64,000 bases of DNA from Schaalia vaccimaxillae DSM 15804 (lineage in GTDB: Bacteria; Actinomycetota; Actinomycetes; Actinomycetales; Actinomycetaceae). The position numbers and the translations under genes were made by a program. How positions within the stretch are numbered: the first letter of the stretch is position 1; the number at the start of each line of letters is the position of its first letter. The stretch covers positions 1-64,000 of the forward strand of contig NZ_ATUX01000011.1 of assembly GCF_000420425.1 (NCBI RefSeq). Reading direction: 5' to 3'. The notes below the pieces were generated by a model. It searched no databases and had not been told where the DNA came from. It was given only the letters and a program-made list of their open reading frames with translations. Of this stretch, positions 1 through 7,402 are shown piece by piece.

Positions 1-72
1 GAGGTGCGTCCCTCGCGAGAAAGACGTGCGTCCCTCGACAAACTTATGGGCGTCCCTCGCAGGGAGGGAAGA
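1..72. repeat. 22-bp-period GCGTCCCTCG array, locus 1
   Basis: The 10-base core GCGTCCCTCG begins at 6, 28 and 50, so the period is exactly 22 bp. The 12-base spacers differ (one is GAGAAAGAC-like, another AAACTTATGG-like). The same core with the same 22-bp period recurs near 47.75, 52.29 and 58.17 kb. The array may extend past the left edge of the window. Its function is unknown; two helical turns per unit would suit a protein-binding array. Confidence 0.85.
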
Positions 73-138
73 ATGGGAGAGAAGCGGCAGGGATGCCCCA
101 GATCTGTTTCAACGTCAGCTTGAATGAGCGAAATGTTG

Positions 139-168
139 TTGACGAGTTTCGAAACTCATGAATATATT
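139..168 (+). promoter_or_regulatory. Promoter with embedded operator for the MFS gene
   Basis: A -35 hexamer TTGACG (139-144) and a -10 hexamer TATATT (163-168) are 18 bp apart. The spacer holds a perfect 14-bp palindrome GAGTTTCGAAACTC (144-157). A palindrome between -35 and -10 is the usual place for a repressor site. The regulator is not known; the GTTTCGAAAC core resembles the CGAAA/TTTCG half-sites beside the nearby LacI gene. Confidence 0.6.
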
Positions 169-232
169 AATCTGTGCAACAAAAAACATTGTTAGTTTTT
201 TTGAGGTTTTGTAACCCGGTCAAGGCAAGGAA

Positions 233-1522
233 ATGATGTCTTCGACTAATGGTCTGAGTGTCTATTTAGACCTCTTGCGGCGACCCCACATTGCAAGCTT
301 CCTCATCGGCGGAGTGATCATCCAATTTCCCTACGGAATGATCTCGATGGCGCTACTCATCGGAGCGCGCGACGGCTACGGGGACTATTCGAGCGCGGGA
401 ATAGCGGCAGCGGTCATGTCAATCGCCGGAGCTATTTTTGGACCACGAGTTGGCAGATTGATTGACCGATGGGGGCAGCGACGTATCAGTCTGATTGTCG
501 GAGCATTGTGGTGTGCGTCAATGGCGATCCTGGGGATCGTCCTCGTGACGAGGTCACCGTATTGGCTCCTCATTGGTGCGGTCATTCTTCTGGGAGTTTC
601 AGTTCCGGGGGGCTCGCTGATTCGCGCCCGCTGGCGTGTAGCTCTGAGTAATGAGCCGACAACAATGCCCAGCGCTCTGGCGCTGACATCCGTCCTTGAA
701 GAGTGCATGTGGGTTCTGTCTACTCCGATTGCAACCGCCTTAGCAACAGTTGTCTCACCCGTTGCAGCGCTCACTTTTGGTGTCGTTTCAGTCAGCCTTG
801 GCCTATGGCTGTTGTTTAGGGATCGGACTTTTGAGCCTGCGCCCACTCGACACCTCGATAGTCAGAACGAAGCTGAGTCTGCTCTTGATGGTCATTATGT
901 GGATGAAAAAGACCGTATTAGAGGGGGCGGGACGACTCCACGTCTATGGACGGGAGCTTTCGTTGCTCTTCTCCTTGTCCTCGTTGCTTACGGAGCATTT
1001 CAATCCACCACCGGTGTTGCCGTGGTGGCTTTCGCTGAGGAGTTGGGTGTGAGGCCGTGGGCTGGGCTCATTACGGCATGTTTCTCGGGCGGTTCGATGA
1101 TCGGCGCTCTTTTGTATGGCATGAAGTATTGGGTTAGCCCACTGTGGATTCGCTTCTATATTGGTTTGACGGTGTTGGCGTTAAGCTGTTCGGCTCTGGT
1201 GATGGTTGATTCGATGGTTCAGGCTGGCCTCGTCATGCTGGTGGCTGGTCTGTTCCAGGCTCCTACCATTGTCAATATCAACCAGATTTTCTTCGCTATT
1301 GTTCCATCATCGCGTTTCACTGAAGGCATGGCACTCCAAGGTTCGATGTGGGTGATTGGTATGTCCGTGTCGAACATTGTTGCGGGGAAGTTCATCGATT
1401 TGTATGGATCCGCAGGAGGGTTCGGTACGATCGTCGGTTTTGCTGCAATTGCTTTAACGATCGCGGTGGTGGGCATGGCTGCGGTGCGCAGGGCCTTACA
1501 GTGGGGCGGATCTGCTGCTTGA
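233..1522 (+). CDS. MFS transporter
   Basis: A 429-residue integral membrane protein with about 12 hydrophobic segments in two halves split by a polar loop near residues 200-235. An RIGRL/RW-like cytoplasmic signature (GRLIDRWGQRR) follows TM2, as in the major facilitator superfamily. Substrate cannot be read from the sequence; export of a sugar or drug, or uptake, are all possible. Two in-frame ATGs start the gene (233 and 236); the AAGG at 227-230 sits better with 236. It converges with the LacI gene and has its own promoter with an embedded palindrome, so it is probably a single-gene unit rather than part of the xylan operon. Confidence 0.8.
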   Translation: MMSSTNGLSVYLDLLRRPHIASFLIGGVIIQFPYGMISMALLIGARDGYGDYSSAGIAAAVMSIAGAIFGPRVGRLIDRWGQRRISLIVGALWCASMAILGIVLVTRSPYWLLIGAVILLGVSVPGGSLIRARWRVALSNEPTTMPSALALTSVLEECMWVLSTPIATALATVVSPVAALTFGVVSVSLGLWLLFRDRTFEPAPTRHLDSQNEAESALDGHYVDEKDRIRGGGTTPRLWTGAFVALLLVLVAYGAFQSTTGVAVVAFAEELGVRPWAGLITACFSGGSMIGALLYGMKYWVSPLWIRFYIGLTVLALSCSALVMVDSMVQAGLVMLVAGLFQAPTIVNINQIFFAIVPSSRFTEGMALQGSMWVIGMSVSNIVAGKFIDLYGSAGGFGTIVGFAAIALTIAVVGMAAVRRALQWGGSAA

Positions 1523-1543
1523 TGTATCAAGTATTGGCTGACC

Positions 1544-2596
1544 TTAGTTGCGTGGAGCCGCCGTTGAGTTCCTGATAATGAGAGCTGTGCTGAGCTGGAT
1601 GGGTGCGCCGTGCGTGCGTAAGTTTCCGTTGTTGATAGCGATGAGCGTTTCGACGGCTCGGGCTCCCATGTCGTGGAGTGGTTGGTGAACGGTTGTGAGT
1701 CGGGGTGTTGCCCAGTGGGCAAGGTTTGTGTCGTCGAAGCCGACAACGGACAGGTCTTCGGGGATTCGCAATCCGAGTTCGCGAGCGGCTTCGTAGACCC
1801 CGAGGGCTCCCATGTCGTTTGATGCAAAAATTGCGGTTGGTCGTTTGGCTGTAGGGAGTCGAAGTAGACGTTGAGCGACCGCGTGGCCGTTCTCGTAGGT
1901 GAAGTTGTCGCCGTCAACGAGGTCGGGATCGAAATGCAGATGGTGCATGCGCAGTGCTGAACGATATCCTTCGAAGCGTTCGCGTGAAGGAACTGAGTCG
2001 CTGGGGCCGCAAATGAAACCGATGCGTTTGTGTCCGAGCTCAATAAGGTGCTGGGTGGCTTCGACTCCACCGTTCCAGTTGGTCGCTCCGATGGATGCGC
2101 TGCCTGTTGGCGGTGGGGTGGCTGGGTCGATTGAAACGTGCGCGAGTCGGGCGTTGCGAAGTGTTTCGACGAGGCCGAGAGTCGTTGCGGTGGTCAGTGT
2201 AATGACACCAATACATCCGTTCTGTTGCTGTCCAAGAGCCCATTTGGGAGTTAATGGCTCAGCTTGAGGTTTATCTATCGCTGCATACGCCAGATGGGAA
2301 AGGTTGAGGTTGATGTTGGCCCTCATTGCGGCGTTCGTGGCACCTTTGAGGACTTCAAGGGAGTATGTCGTTGCCAGGTTGTCGGAGACGAGCGCGATCG
2401 AGCGTTGCTGCTGTGCGGTGTTGGATGTATGTCGGTAGCCAAGTTCTTCGCAGATGTTGAGGATGCGTGTGCGGGTTGAGTATGCGATGTCGCGGCGCCC
2501 ATTAAGGGCTTTTGAGACCGTTGCCTTCGAGACTTGTGCGGCTGCGGCGATGTCGTCGAGTGTCGGTTTTTTCGGGTATTCATTAGGTGTTGTCAT
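1544..2596 (-). CDS. LacI-family transcriptional regulator (xylo-oligosaccharide operon)
   Basis: A 350-residue LacI/GalR protein. The N-terminal HTH (TLDDIAAAAQVSKATVSKAL) is followed by a hinge and a periplasmic-binding-like sensor domain with FASNDMGALG and VVGFDD motifs. I place the start at the ATG at 2596 because GGAG lies 5 bases upstream; an ATG 15 bases further out would put that ribosome site inside the gene. It is divergent from the sugar-binding lipoprotein at 2764. Two CGAAA-NN-TTTCG palindromes lie in the shared intergenic region, so it likely represses that operon and itself. The inducer is inferred to be a xylose-containing oligosaccharide from the operon content. Confidence 0.9.
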   Translation of the reverse strand: MTTPNEYPKKPTLDDIAAAAQVSKATVSKALNGRRDIAYSTRTRILNICEELGYRHTSNTAQQQRSIALVSDNLATTYSLEVLKGATNAAMRANINLNLSHLAYAAIDKPQAEPLTPKWALGQQQNGCIGVITLTTATTLGLVETLRNARLAHVSIDPATPPPTGSASIGATNWNGGVEATQHLIELGHKRIGFICGPSDSVPSRERFEGYRSALRMHHLHFDPDLVDGDNFTYENGHAVAQRLLRLPTAKRPTAIFASNDMGALGVYEAARELGLRIPEDLSVVGFDDTNLAHWATPRLTTVHQPLHDMGARAVETLIAINNGNLRTHGAPIQLSTALIIRNSTAAPRN

Positions 2597-2618
2597 TTTT
2601 TCTCCAAGCACAGTGTAG

Positions 2619-2630
2619 CGAAATGTTTCG
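2619..2630. promoter_or_regulatory. LacI operator-like palindrome, copy 1
   Basis: CGAAATGTTTCG: 5-bp arms CGAAA/TTTCG around a 2-base centre. It lies 22 bp upstream of the LacI start. A matching site occurs at 2711-2722. Confidence 0.6.
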
Positions 2631-2660
2631 TTATTGTGTAGAGATTGTTATATTCAGCGC

Positions 2661-2695
2661 TTGACACAAATCTGCACATACTTAAACTAATTAGT
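2661..2695 (+). promoter_or_regulatory. Promoter of the xylo-oligosaccharide operon with ACTAA/TTAGT palindrome
   Basis: Consensus -35 TTGACA (2661-2666) and -10 TAAACT (2683-2688) with a 16-bp spacer. A perfect 10-bp palindrome ACTAATTAGT (2686-2695) overlaps the -10. Its half-site resembles the TTAGTTT half-site of ROK-family XylR operators, so a second regulator could act here besides LacI. Confidence 0.55.
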
Positions 2696-2710
2696 GTTTA
2701 GATTGATTCG

Positions 2711-2722
2711 CGAAAGGTTTCG
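2711..2722. promoter_or_regulatory. LacI operator-like palindrome, copy 2
   Basis: CGAAAGGTTTCG, the same CGAAA-NN-TTTCG architecture as 2619-2630. It lies just downstream of the predicted transcription start of the sugar-binding gene, a typical repressor position. The two sites are 92 bp apart, close enough for cooperative binding or a loop. Confidence 0.65.
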
Positions 2723-2763
2723 ATCAGTGGTGATCGGCGCGACAATCGATGGAGGTTTCAAAG

Positions 2764-4053
2764 TTGAAACGACACTCACGACTCATGGGAGCGGCCGCGC
2801 TGGCCGCTACCGCAGCATTGGCTCTCACCGCCTGCGGTGGAGGTTCCTCCGACTCGGGCAGTGGCGATGTCACCCTCGAGTTCTGGCATAACTCCACCAC
2901 CGGTGATGGAAAGGCCTTCTGGGACGGTGCAGCCGCGGACTTCATGGAGGCCAACCCTGGAGTCACCGTCAACGTCCAGGCTGTTCAGAACGAGGAGCTT
3001 GATGGCAAGCTTCAGACTGCCATGAACTCCGGTGACGCCCCCGAGATCTTCTTCTCGCGCGGCGGTGGCAAGCTCAACGACATGATCGCCGCAGGTCAGG
3101 TCAAGGACATCACGGACCTCATCACCGATGAGACCAAGAAGGCTGTTGGTGAAGGATCTTTGTCCTCTCTGATTGTCGACGGCAAGCTGTACGGCGTTCC
3201 CACGTCGGTTCTGCCTGGCGGCATCTACTACTCCGAAGAGCTCTTCGCCCAGGCCGGTATCACCGAGACACCCAAGACCATGGATGATCTGAGCGCCGCC
3301 ATCGACAAGCTCAAGGCCGTCGGCATCCAGCCCATCGCCTTGGGTGCCAAGGATGCCTGGCCGGCAGCCCACTGGTTCTATTTCTTCGCTCTGCGCGAGT
3401 GCCCGCAGGAGACCTTCATCAAGGACTCCGCCGTTGGCGACTTCTCCGATGACTGTTGGCTCAAGGCTGCTCAAGACCTCCAGGACTTCGCAGCAACCGA
3501 GCCCTTCAATGATGGATACCTGACCACCTCCGCCCAGCAGGGAGCCGGCTCGTCGGCCGGCCTGGTGGCCAACCACAAGGCAGCCATGGAACTTATGGGC
3601 GCTTGGAACGTTGGTGTCATCGCTGACCTCACGCCTGACAAGAAGCCTTTGGCAGACCTGCGCTGGTTCCCCTTCCCCGCAGTTGATGGTGGCAAGGGTG
3701 GAGAAGGTGCCCTCATGGGTGGTCTCGACGGCTTCTCTTGCGCTGCTGAAGCTCCCAAGGAATGTGCAGACTTCCTCAACTTCGTTCTGCAGAAGAAGTA
3801 CCAGGAACAGTACGCGGACGCCTTCCACACCATCCCGGCAAACCAGGAAGCCCAGGGTGTCGTCACTGAGCCTGCGCTCAAGGACATTCTTGCAGCCACC
3901 AATGAGGCGCCGTACATCTCCGTCTGGCTGGACACACTGCTAGGCCAGAACGTCGGCAACTCGCTGAACATCGGTGTCGTCGACATGCTCGCAGGAAAGT
4001 CGGATGCCGCGGGTGTTCTCAAGTCGGTCGAAGCGGCCGCCGCTAAGGAGTGA
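2764..4053 (+). CDS. Sugar ABC transporter substrate-binding lipoprotein (CUT1)
   Basis: A 429-residue extracellular solute-binding protein of family 1. A basic N-terminus (KRHSRLMG), a hydrophobic stretch and the lipobox LTAC|GGG mark it as a lipoprotein. I choose the TTG at 2764 as start: GGAGG at 2751-2755 stands 8 bases upstream, whereas the in-frame ATG at 2749 would bury that site in the coding region and add five non-signal residues. It is the first gene of an operon with two permeases, GH43, GH3, esterase and GH10, so xylo-oligosaccharides or decorated arabinoxylan fragments are the inferred ligand. No ATPase gene is linked. Confidence 0.9.
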   Translation: MKRHSRLMGAAALAATAALALTACGGGSSDSGSGDVTLEFWHNSTTGDGKAFWDGAAADFMEANPGVTVNVQAVQNEELDGKLQTAMNSGDAPEIFFSRGGGKLNDMIAAGQVKDITDLITDETKKAVGEGSLSSLIVDGKLYGVPTSVLPGGIYYSEELFAQAGITETPKTMDDLSAAIDKLKAVGIQPIALGAKDAWPAAHWFYFFALRECPQETFIKDSAVGDFSDDCWLKAAQDLQDFAATEPFNDGYLTTSAQQGAGSSAGLVANHKAAMELMGAWNVGVIADLTPDKKPLADLRWFPFPAVDGGKGGEGALMGGLDGFSCAAEAPKECADFLNFVLQKKYQEQYADAFHTIPANQEAQGVVTEPALKDILAATNEAPYISVWLDTLLGQNVGNSLNIGVVDMLAGKSDAAGVLKSVEAAAAKE

Positions 4054-4060
4054 CCCGGTC

Positions 4061-5053
4061 ATGACTACTGCCCCCGTCACTCGCGGGGGATCCAAGGCCG
4101 CGGGAGCTGCCTCGAAGCGCTCCCGCGGCCTTGGCCGTTCCACATCGGCGATCGGCGGGCGTGAACGCCTTGAGATCGCAGTGCTGTCCGGCCCGGCGAT
4201 CCTCCTATTCATCACCTTCGTCATCCTGCCCGTCGTCATGGCGGCCTACTACGGGTTCTTCAAATGGAAGGGCTTCGGCGTTCCCACTGACTTCGTCGGC
4301 CTGAAGAACTACATCACCATCCTTACTGACCCAGAGTTCCACGCAGTCCTAGGCCACAACGCAATCATCCTCGTCGCCTCGCTGCTGCTTCAGGGGCCCG
4401 CCGCACTCGGCCTTGCCCTGTTGCTCAATAAGAAGATGCGCGGACAATCCGTGATCCGCGTCCTCATTTTCGTTCCCTACGTCATTTCCGAAGTTATCGC
4501 AGGCACCGCATGGTCTCTGCTTTTACAAAGCCAGGGTGGCGTGAACCGCATTCTCGAGGACATTGGACTAGGAGCTCTTGCTTCTGACTGGATTGCTAAT
4601 CCAAAGATCGCCATGTTCACCCTCATGGGTATCCTCACATGGAAGTACGTGGGTTTCGCAGTCATTATCTTCCTCGCAGGAATGCAAGGCATCCCCACAG
4701 AACTGATCGAAGCGGCGAAGGTCGACGGCGCGTCCTCGTGGCAGATTCAACGACGGATCGTTATTCCGCTGCTGGGACCAACCATCCGTATGTGGGCGTT
4801 CCTGTCCATTATCGGATCGCTTCAACTCTTCGACCTCGTCTACATCATTTGGGGCCAGTACATCGCTTCGACCGCAGGAACATCGACAATGGCTAGCTAC
4901 ATGGTCATCAACGGTCGCCTTGCTGGGAATTACGGATACGGCAACGCCGTTGCCGTCGTCGTCTTCTTTATTTCTCTCATTATTGCGCTGTCGTACCAGC
5001 GCTTCGTCCTTCGCCGTGATACCGAAGGGGCCCTGACAGGAGGCACAAAATGA
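4061..5053 (+). CDS. Sugar ABC transporter permease (MalF/UgpA-like)
   Basis: A 330-residue inner-membrane permease of the CUT1 class. A polar, Arg-rich N-terminal tail of about 45 residues precedes six hydrophobic segments. The cytoplasmic EAA loop (EAAKVDGASSWQIQRRIVIP) that docks on the ATPase is intact. The start at 4061 has AAGGAG 10 bases upstream, overlapping the stop of the binding-protein gene; an earlier in-frame start would overlap that gene by 80 bases. It is coupled to the next gene by an ATGA overlap. Confidence 0.93.
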   Translation: MTTAPVTRGGSKAAGAASKRSRGLGRSTSAIGGRERLEIAVLSGPAILLFITFVILPVVMAAYYGFFKWKGFGVPTDFVGLKNYITILTDPEFHAVLGHNAIILVASLLLQGPAALGLALLLNKKMRGQSVIRVLIFVPYVISEVIAGTAWSLLLQSQGGVNRILEDIGLGALASDWIANPKIAMFTLMGILTWKYVGFAVIIFLAGMQGIPTELIEAAKVDGASSWQIQRRIVIPLLGPTIRMWAFLSIIGSLQLFDLVYIIWGQYIASTAGTSTMASYMVINGRLAGNYGYGNAVAVVVFFISLIIALSYQRFVLRRDTEGALTGGTK

Positions 5054-5913
5054 GCGCTGCCACCGTTGCGCGGGCAACACGCGCCAAAGAGCCGAAGCCC
5101 GAATGGGCCAACCCCGGCGTCTACTTCGTTGCTGCTGTCATTATCATCGCCATTCTCGCTCCCATCGCCTATGTCATCATTGGCGGCTTCAGGACGAACT
5201 CACAGATCACAGAGAATCCGGCTGGTATGCCCAACCCCTGGGTCATCGAGAATTACACCGAGGTTATGGCCTCTCCCGTGTTCTGGCGACAGATTCTCAA
5301 CTCGACAGTTGCCGCCACAGCAACCACCGTCGGTGTCGTCATCCTTGGCATGATGGCCTCTTTTGTCATCGCCCGCTATCCCTTCAAGGGCCGCGAAGCC
5401 ATGTACTCCTTATTCGCCGCTGGATTGATGTTCCCGATGACAGTTGCCATCACGCCGCTGTACATCCTCATTAAGAGCCTCGGCCTGACGAATAACCTCC
5501 TGGGAGTGATCCTGCCAGGCATTGCCTTCGCTCTGCCGACCACAGTCATCATTCTCGTGCCTTTCCTGCGCACAATCCCCAAGGAACTCGAAGAAGCAGC
5601 AGCCTTGGACGGCTGCGGGCGCCTCGGTTTCTTCTGGAAGATCGTCCTGCCACTGTCGGCTCCTGGCGTCATCACTACCGGAATCCTCGCTTTCATTGGT
5701 TCCTGGAACTCCTACATGCTTCCACTGTTCGTCCTGTCCGATGAGTCCTTGTTCACCCTGCCTTTGGGTGTCCAAGCGTTCGCCTCCCAATATTCGGTTG
5801 ATACCGCGAGGGTGTTGGCGTTCACCTCACTGTCGATGATCCCCGCCCTCGTGTTCTTCTCGATCTTTGAGAGGCGTATCGTGGGTGGCCTAACTGGGGC
5901 GGTCAAGGGATGA
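5050..5913 (+). CDS. Sugar ABC transporter permease (MalG/UgpE-like)
   Basis: A 287-residue CUT1 permease with six predicted membrane segments and the EAA loop EAAALDGCGRLGFFWKIVLP. Its ATG overlaps the stop of the previous permease (ATGA), with AGGAGG just upstream, so the two are translationally coupled. It pairs with the preceding permease to form the channel for the lipoprotein at 2764. The next gene, a GH43, also begins with an ATGA overlap. Confidence 0.93.
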   Translation: MSAATVARATRAKEPKPEWANPGVYFVAAVIIIAILAPIAYVIIGGFRTNSQITENPAGMPNPWVIENYTEVMASPVFWRQILNSTVAATATTVGVVILGMMASFVIARYPFKGREAMYSLFAAGLMFPMTVAITPLYILIKSLGLTNNLLGVILPGIAFALPTTVIILVPFLRTIPKELEEAAALDGCGRLGFFWKIVLPLSAPGVITTGILAFIGSWNSYMLPLFVLSDESLFTLPLGVQAFASQYSVDTARVLAFTSLSMIPALVFFSIFERRIVGGLTGAVKG

Positions 5914-7385
5914 CCGCGCGTAATCCGATCATTCCCGGCCTTGCGCCTGATCCCTCGGCCTGCCAGGTTGGGGACACCACCTACATCGTGAACTCCAGTT
6001 TCACATGGCTACCGGGTCTGCCGATTTTTGCTAGCACTGACCTGAGTTCCTGGGAACTCATCGGCCATGCTCTAACTGAAGACAACAGTGCGATCCTCGA
6101 CCTAAACCTTGGTCACGAGTCCCAGGGAATCTTTGCTCCGACCCTGCGCTACATCGGTGGTCGTTTTGTCCTGGTGTGTACAACCGTTGTTGGTACGACG
6201 GAACGTTCATTTGTCATGACAGCCGACCGCGCGGAAGGCCCGTGGTCCCAACCCCGATTCCTTGACGGAGCCGGTGGTATTGACCCCGACGTTTTCGAGG
6301 ACGAGGACGGCCAAGTCTGGTGGACAGGAACTCGCCTAGCCGCCGATCCCCTGTGGGAACAACAGACCGAGATATGGACCCGTCCTGTCGATCTAGACGC
6401 AGCTGTGTTCACAGGTGATGAGACGGTAATTTGGCACGGAGCTGTTGAGGGAGTTGTCTGGTCCGAAGGACCCCACATCTACCGCATCGGGGACTGGTAT
6501 TACCTTCTGACTGCCGAGGGAGGTACCGCCGAGGAACACTCCGTGTCCATCGCCCGCTCCCAGTCCATCACCGGTCCGTGGCAGGGATGCAAACGTAACC
6601 CTGTGTTCACGCACCGCAATCTTGGTCGCGGTTCGCAGATCCATAACATTGGACACGCTGACCTATTCCAGCGTCCCGATGGGTCGTGGTGGGCAGTGAT
6701 GCTTGGTGTACGTCTGCGAGACAACCACCATCTTCTTGGGCGTGAGACCTTCCTGTGCCCGGTGGCATGGGAGGACGGCTGGCCCGTTATCGCCCCCGGC
6801 CTTGGCCGTGTACCTGATGCTGTGGATGTGCGCGACGGTATCGATCCGTATACACGCAGCTTCGTTGATGTATGCCCGGATCGCGGTCCCAGTACCCATG
6901 AGATTGAGGTGGCTGACCTGTACAGAGGGTCGATTCGCCCTGTCGGAGCCGATTGGGCGCATGTGGATCGCGCAGATTTCTGCGGGGTTCCTGCCGCGCA
7001 CTGGAAGTGTGCGATGAGTGTGTCTGCCATCGATGCGGCTTCCTCCAATTTGGAAATCGGCATCGTCCAGGATGCCCGCAATTGGCTGCGTATCGGCGTT
7101 ACGGACGACGGTGCGATCCTGGCGACGGTGTGCCGCCAGGGTGAAACTGAAAAGTTCGCGGTTGCCGATACTGCGGATGAACGCGTGTGGTTGTGTCTTG
7201 ACGATGCTGTCGTCCATGTGGGCGTTGGCCCTCGCGACGGCCTCGGACAGGCTCGCACCCTAGACGCCCGTTGGCTATCGACTGAATCGGCTGGCGGATT
7301 CACCGGATGCCTTCTAGGCGCATGGGGACCTTCACCCGAAATAACCTTTCCCGTTCGACTCACGGGAGCCCGACTTCGCAGCTGA
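5910..7385 (+). CDS. GH43 beta-xylosidase / alpha-L-arabinofuranosidase
   Basis: A 491-residue glycoside hydrolase of family 43. The start (NPIIPGLAPDPSACQVGD) carries the general-base Asp14. The pKa-modulating Asp lies in GGIDPDVFEDEDG (about residues 122-134) and the acid Glu186 in VVWSEGPHIY. The C-terminal 180 residues look like the beta-sandwich attached to GH43 beta-xylosidases. There is no signal peptide, so it acts in the cytoplasm on imported oligosaccharides. It overlaps the upstream permease by ATGA, which ties its substrate to that transporter. Xylosidase versus arabinofuranosidase activity cannot be settled by reading; the family is often bifunctional. Confidence 0.9.
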   Translation: MTARNPIIPGLAPDPSACQVGDTTYIVNSSFTWLPGLPIFASTDLSSWELIGHALTEDNSAILDLNLGHESQGIFAPTLRYIGGRFVLVCTTVVGTTERSFVMTADRAEGPWSQPRFLDGAGGIDPDVFEDEDGQVWWTGTRLAADPLWEQQTEIWTRPVDLDAAVFTGDETVIWHGAVEGVVWSEGPHIYRIGDWYYLLTAEGGTAEEHSVSIARSQSITGPWQGCKRNPVFTHRNLGRGSQIHNIGHADLFQRPDGSWWAVMLGVRLRDNHHLLGRETFLCPVAWEDGWPVIAPGLGRVPDAVDVRDGIDPYTRSFVDVCPDRGPSTHEIEVADLYRGSIRPVGADWAHVDRADFCGVPAAHWKCAMSVSAIDAASSNLEIGIVQDARNWLRIGVTDDGAILATVCRQGETEKFAVADTADERVWLCLDDAVVHVGVGPRDGLGQARTLDARWLSTESAGGFTGCLLGAWGPSPEITFPVRLTGARLRS

Positions 7386-7402
7386 CGCTGCACGGAGACA
7401 TG

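Noticed and set aside
1219-2070. A 283-codon open frame on the minus strand across the MFS end and the LacI gene
   Set aside because: Low-complexity Ser/Thr/Pro-rich translation, lying over two well-supported genes; no domain and no ribosome site.
2776-3828. A 350-codon minus-strand frame opposite the sugar-binding gene
   Set aside because: Antisense to a clear lipoprotein gene; the translation has no fold signature. Long antisense frames are expected at this GC content.
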